In this document: piece by piece, positions 54,477 to 64,000 of the stretch
Layout of the letters: each line of letters starts with the position of its first letter
How positions within the stretch are numbered: the first letter of the stretch is position 1
Source of the DNA: Williamsia sterculiae
GTDB lineage: Bacteria > Actinomycetota > Actinomycetes > Mycobacteriales > Mycobacteriaceae
Reading direction: 5' to 3'
DNA: 64,000 nt
Assembly: GCF_900156495.1 (NCBI RefSeq)
Contig: NZ_FTNT01000004.1
Span: forward strand, 186,001-250,000
Translations under genes and position numbers: made by a program
Notes under the pieces: generated by a model
What the model was told of the DNA's origin: nothing
The model's input: the letters and a program-made list of their open reading frames with translations, nothing else
Database searches by the model: none

Positions 54477-55787
54477 ATGCCCCTCGACGTCACCACGTTC
54501 GCCGACGTCACCGTGTTCACCGGCGGCCGGTGGCGCGAACACCGCGACGTCACGGTCCGCGACGGAGTCGTCGACCGCATCGAGGAGTCCGCCGGTCGTG
54601 GCGGTGAGGTGACCGGTGGCTTCCTGATCCCCGGATTCGTCAACACCCACACCCATCTGCAGCAGTCGCTGATGCGGGGTATCGCCGAATGCACTCCGCT
54701 GCTGGAATGGTTGCTGGCGGTCGGCACGGAATCGGTCGCCATCACGCCCGACCGTGCGTACCTGGCCACCGTGGCCGCGTGTCTGGAGTCATTGCGGTCG
54801 GGCACCACCACGGTGGTCGAACACATGTGGCCGCATCCGTCGACGGAGGTGCATGAGGCCGTGCTGCGCGGCCTCCGCGACACCGGTATCCGTGCGGTGC
54901 TCGGCCGCGGCGTGGCCGACCGCCCCGACCCGAGTCGTAAGTGGGGTTTCGAACCCCGTCTGATGCAACCTCTCGACGAGGTGACCGCCCACATCGACGA
55001 GTTGCGCGCGCAGGTCGTCGGTACGCCGGTGAGTCTCGCGTTGGCCGTGCCCAACCCGCGGTCACTGACCCCGGACGGCATGGCCACACTGCGGCAGTTC
55101 GCGCAGGAGCGGTCACTGCCGGTGTCGATACATCTGCTGGAGACCACCACCGACGACGACATGTGCCGCGCACACACGGGAATGGGTGCCGTGGAGTACC
55201 TCGATTCCCACGGCTTCCTGTGGGACCGGGTGCTCGCGGTGCACGGGGTGCAGCTGTCCCCGACCGATCGCGCGGTGTTGTGCGAACGCGGGGTCGCGGT
55301 CTCGCACAACCCGTTGTCCAACATGCGGTTGGGCAGCGGGGTGGCTCCGGTGCCCGCGATGCTGGCCGAGGGACTGTCCGTGGGTCTCGGCGTGGACGGC
55401 GCGGCCAGCAACGACACCCAGGACATGCTGGAATCGCTCCGCATCGCTGCGTATCTACAACGGGCGGTGCACCAACGGGCCGATTTGTTGGGCTTCCCGC
55501 AGATGCTCGACATGGCCTGCGGCGGAGCGAACGCGGTACTGGGTCTGGCCGAGGTGACCGGCGGGGTGACGATCGGAGCACCCGCCGATCTCACCGTCGT
55601 CCGTTTCGACCGCGACTACGCGACGCTGCCGGTCCGCGACCCCGGGGCCTCGATCCTGACCACCGGGAGTAGATCCGTCGTCGACACCGTGGTCGTGGGC
55701 GGAGTCGTGGTCATCGCCGACGGACACAGCACGCGCGTCGACGAGGCCGCCCTGACCAACCAGCTCGGCGCGCTCGGCCGCCGGTGA
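54477..55787 (+). CDS. Amidohydrolase-superfamily deaminase (cytosine deaminase/ATZ-TRZ type)
   Basis: This 436-residue TIM-barrel metal hydrolase has the HxH metal pair H58 and H60 in NTHTHLQQS, later histidines in SIHLLE and AVHGVQLS, and the catalytic Asp at about 307 in GVDGAASND. That set is typical of guanine, 8-oxoguanine, S-adenosylhomocysteine and hydroxy-atrazine deaminases. The downstream beta-sandwich part is completed by GAPADLTVVRFDRDY. It starts four bases after the oxygenase stop. The pair probably oxidises and then deaminates or hydrolyses a nitrogen heterocycle. Convergent with the next gene. Confidence 0.9.
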   Translation: MPLDVTTFADVTVFTGGRWREHRDVTVRDGVVDRIEESAGRGGEVTGGFLIPGFVNTHTHLQQSLMRGIAECTPLLEWLLAVGTESVAITPDRAYLATVAACLESLRSGTTTVVEHMWPHPSTEVHEAVLRGLRDTGIRAVLGRGVADRPDPSRKWGFEPRLMQPLDEVTAHIDELRAQVVGTPVSLALAVPNPRSLTPDGMATLRQFAQERSLPVSIHLLETTTDDDMCRAHTGMGAVEYLDSHGFLWDRVLAVHGVQLSPTDRAVLCERGVAVSHNPLSNMRLGSGVAPVPAMLAEGLSVGLGVDGAASNDTQDMLESLRIAAYLQRAVHQRADLLGFPQMLDMACGGANAVLGLAEVTGGVTIGAPADLTVVRFDRDYATLPVRDPGASILTTGSRSVVDTVVVGGVVVIADGHSTRVDEAALTNQLGALGRR

Positions 55788-55822
55788 GAGGCGGCGGACC
55801 AGACCGTCGGCCGACCAACGGG

Positions 55823-56542
55823 TCAGTGTCGGCCGGCCCGCCACGCACCAGGTGGCCGCATGCGCATCGACGCGGGCAGCCACTCACCGACCGCCTTGCG
55901 GTACGTGCACAACACCGACAGGACCAACAACGCGAACTGCACCCACCCGACGATCGCTATCACCCCGGAGATCTGCGGGTGCGCGAACAGCAGGTCGATA
56001 CCGATGGGGATACACAGCAGGTTCACCACCACGACGGTTGCGAAGCAGTTGCGACAGTTGCGGCTGTGGTTACGCGAGGTCGCGACCAGCAACGGGTACT
56101 CGATGGCCAGCAGCACGAGCGTGGCGATCAGCATCGCCGGCGGGAAGAACGAGGCCAGGCTGTCGACCTGGCCGTCGGGCGCCGCATTCTGCGGATCGCT
56201 GATCTCCCCCTGCTGCAGGTACTGCCGAACCGCGTCGGTGACCGTACCGAGATTGATGAATCCGTACAGCACGCTGATGAGAGCGGCGACCGCCGCGCCG
56301 TTCCAGAACAACCACGCCTGTCGCAGGGCAGCGGGCGGTTCGCCGATCGCCCCTTCCTGATCGGCGCGCAGCGCGGCGGCGTCCTTGTCGGCCGACTGCC
56401 GTTGCATCGCCGCGAGATCCGCGTCGTCGAGATCCGACTGCGACGGCAGATCGGCACGGCGGAACCGACGGTCGGCGATGGAGTCCGGTGACGACGACTC
56501 CGGATGCTCGGACGGATCGGGGGACGATGACGGCTGCGGCAC
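55823..56542 (-). CDS. Membrane protein of unknown function
   Basis: This 239-residue protein (GTG at 56542) has a Ser/Pro/Asp-rich cytoplasmic N-terminus with a helical segment LDDADLAAMQRQSADKDAAA. Four hydrophobic helices follow (FWNGAAVAALISVLYGFINL, FPPAMLIATLVLLAIEYPLL, NCFATVVVVNLLCIPIGIDL, ISGVIAIVGWVQFALLVLSV). The family is not recognised. An ATG at 56596 is an alternative start. Divergent from the EAL gene. Confidence 0.72.
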   Translation of the reverse strand: MPQPSSSPDPSEHPESSSPDSIADRRFRRADLPSQSDLDDADLAAMQRQSADKDAAALRADQEGAIGEPPAALRQAWLFWNGAAVAALISVLYGFINLGTVTDAVRQYLQQGEISDPQNAAPDGQVDSLASFFPPAMLIATLVLLAIEYPLLVATSRNHSRNCRNCFATVVVVNLLCIPIGIDLLFAHPQISGVIAIVGWVQFALLVLSVLCTYRKAVGEWLPASMRMRPPGAWRAGRH

Positions 56543-56722
56543 ATCCCGATTGTCGCATCCGTCGGACCTCGGACGAGGTGGTCGCCGAAATCGCATGCGG
56601 GTCACCGCCAGGTTCACGACGAGAAACGCCTGCGCGGGTTTTCGCGATTACGTGTCGACATGCCACGATTACGGTCGATCTCGGATTCACAGTCGGACGC
56701 AATCGGCGGCGCGACGGCGATT

Positions 56723-56740
56723 CTGTGAGCACCTTCACAG
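56723..56740. promoter_or_regulatory. Consensus CRP/GlxR site before the EAL-DICT gene
   Basis: CTGTGA-GCACCT-TCACAG (56723-56740) is a perfect palindrome containing the exact TGTGA-N6-TCACA consensus of the mycobacterial CRP/GlxR family. It ends 43 bases before the GTG of the c-di-GMP phosphodiesterase gene, within the 241-base divergent interval that holds no other gene. Confidence 0.75.
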
Positions 56741-56783
56741 TGTCCCTCGCCGGTTTACGCACCTCTAAGGGGGACTGCACACG

Positions 56784-58040
56784 GTGGCACCGCACGAATC
56801 CGAGTTGCGCGCGCTCCTCGACGACCCGGACCTCATCGTCCCCCAGTTCCAGCCGGTGTTCGACATCGAGACCGGTGATCTCGTCGGTTACGAGGCACTT
56901 GCCCGGTGGACGCGATTCGGCGATGTGGGCCCCTTCGAGATGTTCGCGACGGCCCGCGAGCTGCGCGTTGCCAACGACTTCGACTGGCTGTGCCGCCGCG
57001 CCGCCATCCGCGAGGCCCGCGACACGGGATTACGCAAACCGCTGACCCTCTTCGTCAACGTCGAACCCCGTGGACTCCGGGCCAGCGCGCCGTTCCGCGT
57101 CGACGCGGCGGGAATCGCCGGAGTACTGGACCAGATCAACGTGGTCGTCGAGCTGACCGAACGCGATCTCTTCCACGATCCCGCCGCCGTGGTGGCGGCA
57201 GTCGAATGGGCGCGGTGCAACGGTGTCGGAGTCGCTCTCGACGACGTGGGGGCCAACCCCGAATCGCTGACCATGTTGCAGGTGCTCCGCCCGGACATCG
57301 TGAAACTCGACGGGCAGGTGGTGCGCCACCCACTGGACCACCCCAACACCTTGCGTACCGTCGCCGATTACGTCGAGCAGACCGGGGCGGTGATCCTGGC
57401 CGAGGGCATCGAGACCACCGAGCACCTGCGCAACTCGGCGGCACTGGGAGCCCGTTACGGTCAGGGCTACCTGCTCGGACGCCCGGCGCCGCTACCGGCG
57501 ACTCCAGAGCATTCGGTCGCCGAACTGCCGAAACTGGATCCGGTGGCCCGCGCGTTCCCGCGGCTGCCCAGCGAGATCCTCTCGCGGACAACCAACGTCA
57601 TCAGTCCGAAGTCGATCGTGTCGGACATCTGTTTCGAACTGGGCCGCAGCACTGCGATTACCAGCCCACCGGAATGTGTGCTCGTCGCCATGCAACCCGG
57701 GCCTCATCACGACGAGGTCGTCGCCGGCCTCGAGGCGGTTCTCAACGATCATTCGCTGATCGGGTTCGTGGGTGCGGGACTACGGCCCGACTCCCCGCTC
57801 CGCGGATCGGATGCCGTCGGGTTCGACGGTGAGGTGTGCACGACGATCCTCGGGATCGGGTACTCGGCCGCGGTGGTGGGACGGCGTGTGGACCAGAGCG
57901 GACCGCTGCTGGATCGTCGGTACGAGTGGACCATCACCCACGACCGGGACATCGTGTCGGCGTTGGCCCGATGCCTGATGTCCCGTCTCGCGCCACTCCC
58001 CGACGACAACGACGGACGGTGCGACTCCATCGACGGCTGA
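56784..58040 (+). CDS. EAL-domain c-di-GMP phosphodiesterase with C-terminal DICT-like domain
   Basis: This 418-residue cytoplasmic protein has an N-terminal EAL domain (about 10-245). The catalytic set looks intact: E37-A-L in GYEALARW, Asn in FVNVEP, Glu in ELTERD, the Asp pair in LDDVGANPES, Lys in VKLDG, Glu in LAEGIETTEH and QGYLLGRP. The C-terminal part (about 260-410, LPSEILSRTTNVISPKSIVS) resembles the DICT sensory domain. It should cleave c-di-GMP to pGpG. AAGGGGG lies ten bases before the GTG. The exact CRP site upstream links it to cAMP signalling. Confidence 0.9.
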   Translation: MAPHESELRALLDDPDLIVPQFQPVFDIETGDLVGYEALARWTRFGDVGPFEMFATARELRVANDFDWLCRRAAIREARDTGLRKPLTLFVNVEPRGLRASAPFRVDAAGIAGVLDQINVVVELTERDLFHDPAAVVAAVEWARCNGVGVALDDVGANPESLTMLQVLRPDIVKLDGQVVRHPLDHPNTLRTVADYVEQTGAVILAEGIETTEHLRNSAALGARYGQGYLLGRPAPLPATPEHSVAELPKLDPVARAFPRLPSEILSRTTNVISPKSIVSDICFELGRSTAITSPPECVLVAMQPGPHHDEVVAGLEAVLNDHSLIGFVGAGLRPDSPLRGSDAVGFDGEVCTTILGIGYSAAVVGRRVDQSGPLLDRRYEWTITHDRDIVSALARCLMSRLAPLPDDNDGRCDSIDG

Positions 58041-58060
58041 TCTGTTCCGCCGCAGGCGGA

Positions 58061-60355
<2,295 letters not shown>

Positions 60356-60507
60356 CGTGTTCACACCTCCGGTCGATTGCGGGCAGGCACCGTCGACCAG
60401 GGGTCCGGTGCGCAGATCGCGATCCACTTTACCGGGAGCGGGGTGCGGGACCCCGGGTCGGGGACGGAGCCCCGCGGTGGCCGGTGTTCAGCACATACCA
60501 TTTTCCT

Positions 60508-61866
60508 GTGTCGAGCCGTACGGATGCGGAGTCCCCCGCGCAGCATGATCCGTTGCTGGTCGAGTCGCTGCGTGCGGCCCGATCGGACTCCTGGACCGAT
60601 TCCGTGGCGGGTCTGCTGTATCGACGTCGCGACTGGGTGGAACCGATCGCCTGGTTCCTCGTGGTCCGATTGATCGGGATCCTGGTGCTGGAGCGGTTCG
60701 CGCAGTTGCGTGGGACCACCCTGGGTGACGCCCTGTCGGCGTGGGACGGCAAATGGATGCTCGCCATCGCGCAGTACGGCTACGACAACGTGCCGTTCAC
60801 CCAGACCGACGCCCGCGGGCTGCACGACGCCGACACCGCCTACGCGTTCTTCCCCGGTTATCCCATGCTGGTGGGTGCGGTGGCCAGACTGCCCGGGTTC
60901 GGTCCACTGGGAGCCGCGCTGACGGTGAACGTGGTGGTCGGGTCGCTGGCCGCGGTCGGCGTCGCCCGTCTGGGCGCGCTGTGCGCACGACGGATGTCGG
61001 CGCCGGACGCCGCGGGTGGTTGGTTCACCAGCAACCTGCGGCTGCCCACCCGGGTCGCGGTCTGGCTGGATGCCGAGGACGGTGCACGCCGTGCCGATGC
61101 GGGCCCCTGCGATCCCCACCGCGCGGGACTGATGCTGGTGGTGTTGTTCGCCGCCAGTCCGATGGGTGTGGTGCTGTCGATGGCGTACACCGAAGCCCTG
61201 TTCTGCGCGCTCGCGGCGTGGGCGCTGGTCGGTGTGCTCCGGAGACAATGGCTGCTGGCCGGGGTGTGCGCACTGTTGTGCGGGCTGACCCGGCCCACCG
61301 CGGTGGTGCTGATCGCCGTGGTGATGATCTGGGCACTGATGGCCGCACTCCGCGGGAGTCGGAACGGTCGCGCGCGCGCCTGGGGTGCGGTGATACTGAG
61401 TCCGCTGGGTTATCTGGCCTATCTCGCGGTGGTGTGGGTGCACACCGGGAGCCCCACCGGGTGGTTCCGCATCCAGACCGAGGGCTGGGGTACCGAGATC
61501 GACTACGGTCGCGCGACCTTCGACTTCATCAACACCTCGCTGGTCGGCGAATCCCAGGTCGCGCCGATGGCGACCACATGGATCCTGCTGGCCACCTTTG
61601 CGCTCATCGTGGTGGCCGCCTGGCAGCGACTCCCCGCGCCGGTGTTGCTCTACGGCACGCTCGTGGTGGTCTCCATCGCCGCCTCGAGCGGTCTGATGAT
61701 GAGCCGCGGTCGGCTGCTGCTGCCCGCGTTCGTGCTGTTGGTTCCACTGGCCATCGGGTTGGCGCGGATGCGACTCTCGGCCGCGGTCGCCCTGCTGGCG
61801 GTCGCGGTGATCGGTAGTTCCTGGTTCGGCGCGCACATGCTGACGGTCTACCCGCACGCCATCTGA
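60508..61866 (+). CDS. PIG-V-type GT-C membrane glycosyltransferase
   Basis: This 452-residue polytopic membrane protein resembles the PIG-V (GPI mannosyltransferase 2) family of GT-C enzymes. It has about ten hydrophobic segments. The first loop carries WDGKWMLAIAQYGYDN, the acidic WDxxW/Y..IA..GY motif of such enzymes. FFPGYPMLVGAVARLPGF is typical of the second loop. It probably transfers mannose from polyprenyl-phosphate-mannose to an envelope glycan or lipid. The GTG is probably leaderless (TACCAT at 60496-60501, six bases upstream). Divergent from ask. Confidence 0.85.
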   Translation: MSSRTDAESPAQHDPLLVESLRAARSDSWTDSVAGLLYRRRDWVEPIAWFLVVRLIGILVLERFAQLRGTTLGDALSAWDGKWMLAIAQYGYDNVPFTQTDARGLHDADTAYAFFPGYPMLVGAVARLPGFGPLGAALTVNVVVGSLAAVGVARLGALCARRMSAPDAAGGWFTSNLRLPTRVAVWLDAEDGARRADAGPCDPHRAGLMLVVLFAASPMGVVLSMAYTEALFCALAAWALVGVLRRQWLLAGVCALLCGLTRPTAVVLIAVVMIWALMAALRGSRNGRARAWGAVILSPLGYLAYLAVVWVHTGSPTGWFRIQTEGWGTEIDYGRATFDFINTSLVGESQVAPMATTWILLATFALIVVAAWQRLPAPVLLYGTLVVVSIAASSGLMMSRGRLLLPAFVLLVPLAIGLARMRLSAAVALLAVAVIGSSWFGAHMLTVYPHAI

Positions 61867-61891
61867 GCGACCGCATGGCAGATCGCGGGTG

Positions 61892-62566
61892 TCAGCCGCC
61901 GAGTGCGACGAACCCCGCGCACAGGTAGTCCACTCCCCGGTCGAGGCGGGTGCGTGGGTCGGTGAGGCCGGGTTCTCGGCCACGTCCGGCCAGGGCCTGC
62001 AGATGTACCGGTGGCGGACTCGACGGGTTGCCGTCCAGCAGGTCGGCCAGACCCCCCGCGTCGTCGGTGTCCGACCGGGTCTGCAGCAACTCGTCGCTGA
62101 CCGCGGCCAGCGCGACCCCTTGCACGTGGATCCAGACCGCCAGGGCCATCTCGGTGGCCACTGCGACGTCCTCGGTGAGCTCGGCGAAACCGGCGACCAG
62201 CCAGTCCAGGCAGGTGAGAGTCACCTCACCCATGCTGTGCCGAGGGGAGGCGTAGGCGAGGACGATCCACGGATGACGCTGATAGATCTCCCAGTCGATG
62301 TCGACGGCGACACGCACTCGCTCACGCCACGGTGGCGAGGTGTCCAGCGGGTACGGGAACCGCTCGCCGATCTCGTCGGACATCGCGATCAGCAGGGCGT
62401 CCTTGTCGGCGACGTGCCGGTAGAGCGACATCGTCCCCACACCGAGTCGATCAGCCAGCCGGCGCATCGACAACGCCCCGATGCCCTCGGCATCGGCCAG
62501 GTCGATCCCCGCCGCCACGATGTCGTGCCGGTGCAGTTTCGGTGGCTGTTGTCGTGCAGTGGTGAT
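61892..62566 (-). CDS. TetR-family regulator (start codon uncertain)
   Basis: This TetR-type repressor has an N-terminal helix-turn-helix (LSMRRLADRLGVGTMSLYRH) and a ligand domain (about 224 residues). The start is a puzzle: the only strong ribosome site, GGGGGAGG at 62574-62581, is followed seven bases later by ATC at 62566, and no in-frame ATG, GTG or TTG lies between it and the HTH except GTG in HDIVAAG, which would remove part of helix 1. A GTG at 62680 exists but is upstream of the operator. Divergent from an MFS exporter, which it probably represses. Confidence 0.78.
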   Translation of the reverse strand: MTTARQQPPKLHRHDIVAAGIDLADAEGIGALSMRRLADRLGVGTMSLYRHVADKDALLIAMSDEIGERFPYPLDTSPPWRERVRVAVDIDWEIYQRHPWIVLAYASPRHSMGEVTLTCLDWLVAGFAELTEDVAVATEMALAVWIHVQGVALAAVSDELLQTRSDTDDAGGLADLLDGNPSSPPPVHLQALAGRGREPGLTDPRTRLDRGVDYLCAGFVALGG

Positions 62567-62597
62567 GGCGGGTCCTCCCCCGGGAACAAATTCTTTG

Positions 62598-62645
62598 CGT
62601 ACAGCGTACTCATAGGCATACCTTGGGGTTGCGTACGTCGTACGC
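62598..62645. promoter_or_regulatory. TetR operator region
   Basis: GCGTACGTCGTACGC (62631-62645) is a perfect 15-base palindrome between the TetR and MFS genes. A second cluster of GCGTAC words (62598-62611) lies 20 bases away. Both overlap the divergent promoter region and are the probable binding sites of the TetR-type protein. Confidence 0.65.
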
Positions 62646-62697
62646 AGCCCGGTCGCGCGCCTCGTCCGACCGGGCGTCACGTGAGGAGGAGCACGCC

Positions 62698-64000
62698 GTG
62701 AGCATCGTCGACCAGTCCGGGCAGCGAACGTCGGTGGGGGCACATCCACCGACCGTGCGCCATCCCTGGTTGGGTTTGGCGATCCTGACGCTGCCCGTGT
62801 TCCTCATCTCGATGGACATGTCGGTGCTCTACCTGGCCACCCCGACGCTGGCCGAGCAGCTGCGACCGACCGCCACCGAGCAGTTGTGGATCCTCGACAT
62901 CTACGGATTCCTGATCGCCGGTCTGCTCATCACCATGGGCAATCTCGGCGACCGGATCGGGCGCCGACGGGTTCTGCTCGTCGGTTCGATGGTGTTCGGT
63001 GCGGGCTCGGTGATCGCGGCGTTCGCTCCCGACCCCGCGGTGCTGATCGCGGCTCGCGCCCTGATGGGTGTGGGTGGTGCCACCTTGATGCCCGCGACCC
63101 TGTCGCTGATCACCAACATGTTCCCCGACACCCGGATCCGATCTCGGGCTATCGGTGTGTGGACCGCCGCCTTCGCGGGCGGGTCGGCCATCGGTCCGGT
63201 GGTCGGCGGGGTGTTGCTGCACCATTTCTGGTGGGGTTCGGTGTTCCTCATCAACGTGCCGGTGCTGGTGGTCTTCCTGGCCTTCGCGCCGTTCCTGGTG
63301 CCCGAGTACCGGTCGGGTTCGGGTGACCCGTTCGACGTGGCGGGCATCGTGTTGTCGCTGGCCGCGATCCTGCCCATCGTCTACGCGATCAAACATCTGG
63401 CGGCGGAGGGTGTGGATGCGACCGGTGTGGTCATCGGCCTGTTCGGGGTGGCGATGCTGATCGCCTTCGTCGTGCAGCAACGACGCGCCCGGTTCCCCCT
63501 GGTCGACCTGACCCTGTTCGGCAACGCCGGCTTCACCGTCGCGGTCTTGGTGGCCCTGCTCGGCATGTTGTCGCTGTCGGCGATGTTCTATCTGACCGGC
63601 ATCTATCTGCAGACCGTGTTGGACCAGGACGTGCTGGCCGCGGCACTCGCCGGGATCCCCGCGGCCATCACCGTGGCGGCGTTCTCCGTGGGTGCGAGCC
63701 GCCTGGTGGCCGCACTCGGGGTGCGGTGGACCTTCGTGTTCGCCCTGGTCGCCGCGGCGGTGGGGAACGCAGGACTCATCGGACTCGGTGTCTCACAAGG
63801 GTTGTGGCTGTACATGATCTCCACCAGCATTGCCGGTGTCGGCTACGGCGTCATGTTCAGCGTGGTGTCCGAGGTCGCGGTGGCGGCGGTGCCCGTACAT
63901 CGGTCCGGTGCCGCAGCGGGTATCTCCGAGACCTGTTTCGAACTCGGTAGTGCGCTGGGTCTGGCGGTCCTCGGATCGCTGGCCACCCTGGTGTTCACCC
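62698..64000 (+). CDS. DHA2-family MFS drug exporter, 3' end outside window
   Basis: The first 434 codons are in the window and the gene runs off the right edge. It is a major-facilitator protein of the 14-helix drug:H+ antiporter group. The conserved motif A region is GNLGDRIGRRRVLLVGS (about 82-98), motif B is ARALMGVGGATLMPATLSL, and motif C is AFAGGSAIGPVVGGVLL. An early Asp in SMDMSVLYLATP is typical. GAGGAGG precedes the GTG. It diverges from the TetR regulator, the classic inducible efflux arrangement; substrates are unknown. Confidence 0.92.
   Translation, partial: MSIVDQSGQRTSVGAHPPTVRHPWLGLAILTLPVFLISMDMSVLYLATPTLAEQLRPTATEQLWILDIYGFLIAGLLITMGNLGDRIGRRRVLLVGSMVFGAGSVIAAFAPDPAVLIAARALMGVGGATLMPATLSLITNMFPDTRIRSRAIGVWTAAFAGGSAIGPVVGGVLLHHFWWGSVFLINVPVLVVFLAFAPFLVPEYRSGSGDPFDVAGIVLSLAAILPIVYAIKHLAAEGVDATGVVIGLFGVAMLIAFVVQQRRARFPLVDLTLFGNAGFTVAVLVALLGMLSLSAMFYLTGIYLQTVLDQDVLAAALAGIPAAITVAAFSVGASRLVAALGVRWTFVFALVAAAVGNAGLIGLGVSQGLWLYMISTSIAGVGYGVMFSVVSEVAVAAVPVHRSGAAAGISETCFELGSALGLAVLGSLATLVFT

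Noticed and set aside
60361-61983. 540-codon open frame antisense to the PIG-V-type gene
   Set aside because: Composition is Gln/His/Arg-rich, typical of reverse-strand reading of a GC-rich membrane protein gene.

Overview
The window is GC-rich actinobacterial chromosome, most likely from a mycolic-acid-containing genus of the Mycobacteriales (Gordonia or a close relative). This is inferred from gene order, not from a database search. The first 25 kb follows the Mycobacterium tuberculosis Rv3665c-Rv3683 neighbourhood almost gene for gene: dppABC, acs, an epoxide-hydrolase-like protein, marP, a CoA-type NUDIX, a TlpA-like thioredoxin, nth, a small membrane protein, crp, a metallo-beta-lactamase-fold protein, ridA, a DUF4177-like protein, two Get3/ArsA-type ATPases, whiB4, ponA2 and a metallophosphoesterase. 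asd and ask lie at 58-60.4 kb. Non-conserved genes are inserted in this backbone: nhaA, benE with an XRE-cupin regulator, an oxidoreductase and a quinone-reductase-like gene.

Layout. 1-5 kb: dipeptide ABC transporter (minus strand) and acetyl-CoA synthetase. 5-8.5 kb: Na+/H+ antiporter, benzoate-type transporter and regulator, with dispersed palindromic repeats between them. 8.6-14.9 kb: holin-like membrane protein and EphE-like hydrolase, then a tightly overlapping minus-strand operon nth-tlpA-nudix-marP, then crp. 15-25 kb: the rest of the conserved block, ending in whiB4/ponA2, yqeY and a phosphoesterase. 25.3 kb: tRNA-Pro(CGG) followed by two hairpin repeats. 26-31 kb: DedA protein, secreted lipase, a membrane protein and a two-domain acyl-CoA reductase. 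31-41.7 kb: a polyol catabolic cluster (HAD phosphatase, xylulokinase, mannitol-type dehydrogenase, sorbitol-type dehydrogenase, SorC-type regulator and a complete sugar/polyol ABC importer). 42-48.7 kb: GlxA/AraC regulator, three tandem AIM24 paralogues, a CrcB fluoride-channel pair, a divergent CDGSH / haem-oxygenase-like pair and a methyltransferase. 49-53 kb: TDT/TehA exporter with LysR regulator, and catalase with a Fur-type regulator. 53.4-55.8 kb: a two-gene oxidative/hydrolytic operon (2-oxoglutarate-type oxygenase plus amidohydrolase) behind a structured leader. 56-64 kb: membrane protein, EAL-DICT c-di-GMP phosphodiesterase, asd-ask, PIG-V-type glycosyltransferase, TetR regulator and a truncated DHA2-family MFS exporter.

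How the genes relate. The crp product (14.2 kb) probably acts inside the window: there is an exact TGTGA-N6-TCACA site before the EAL gene and a near match over the acs promoter. Many genes start at GTG with a TANNNT hexamer 6-8 bases upstream, as expected for leaderless mRNAs in this order. The polyol cluster forms one import-oxidation-phosphorylation route.

The most unusual signals are these: a 5' leader at about 53.34-53.45 kb whose hairpin loop is an exact 8-base complement of the downstream Shine-Dalgarno sequence; a family of GCGGGA/TCCCGC palindromic elements at three intergenic loci, one of which sits between two copies of the 3' end of the mannitol dehydrogenase gene; and several stacked operator-like dyads. 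No insertion sequence, transposase, phage gene, rRNA or CRISPR array was seen.
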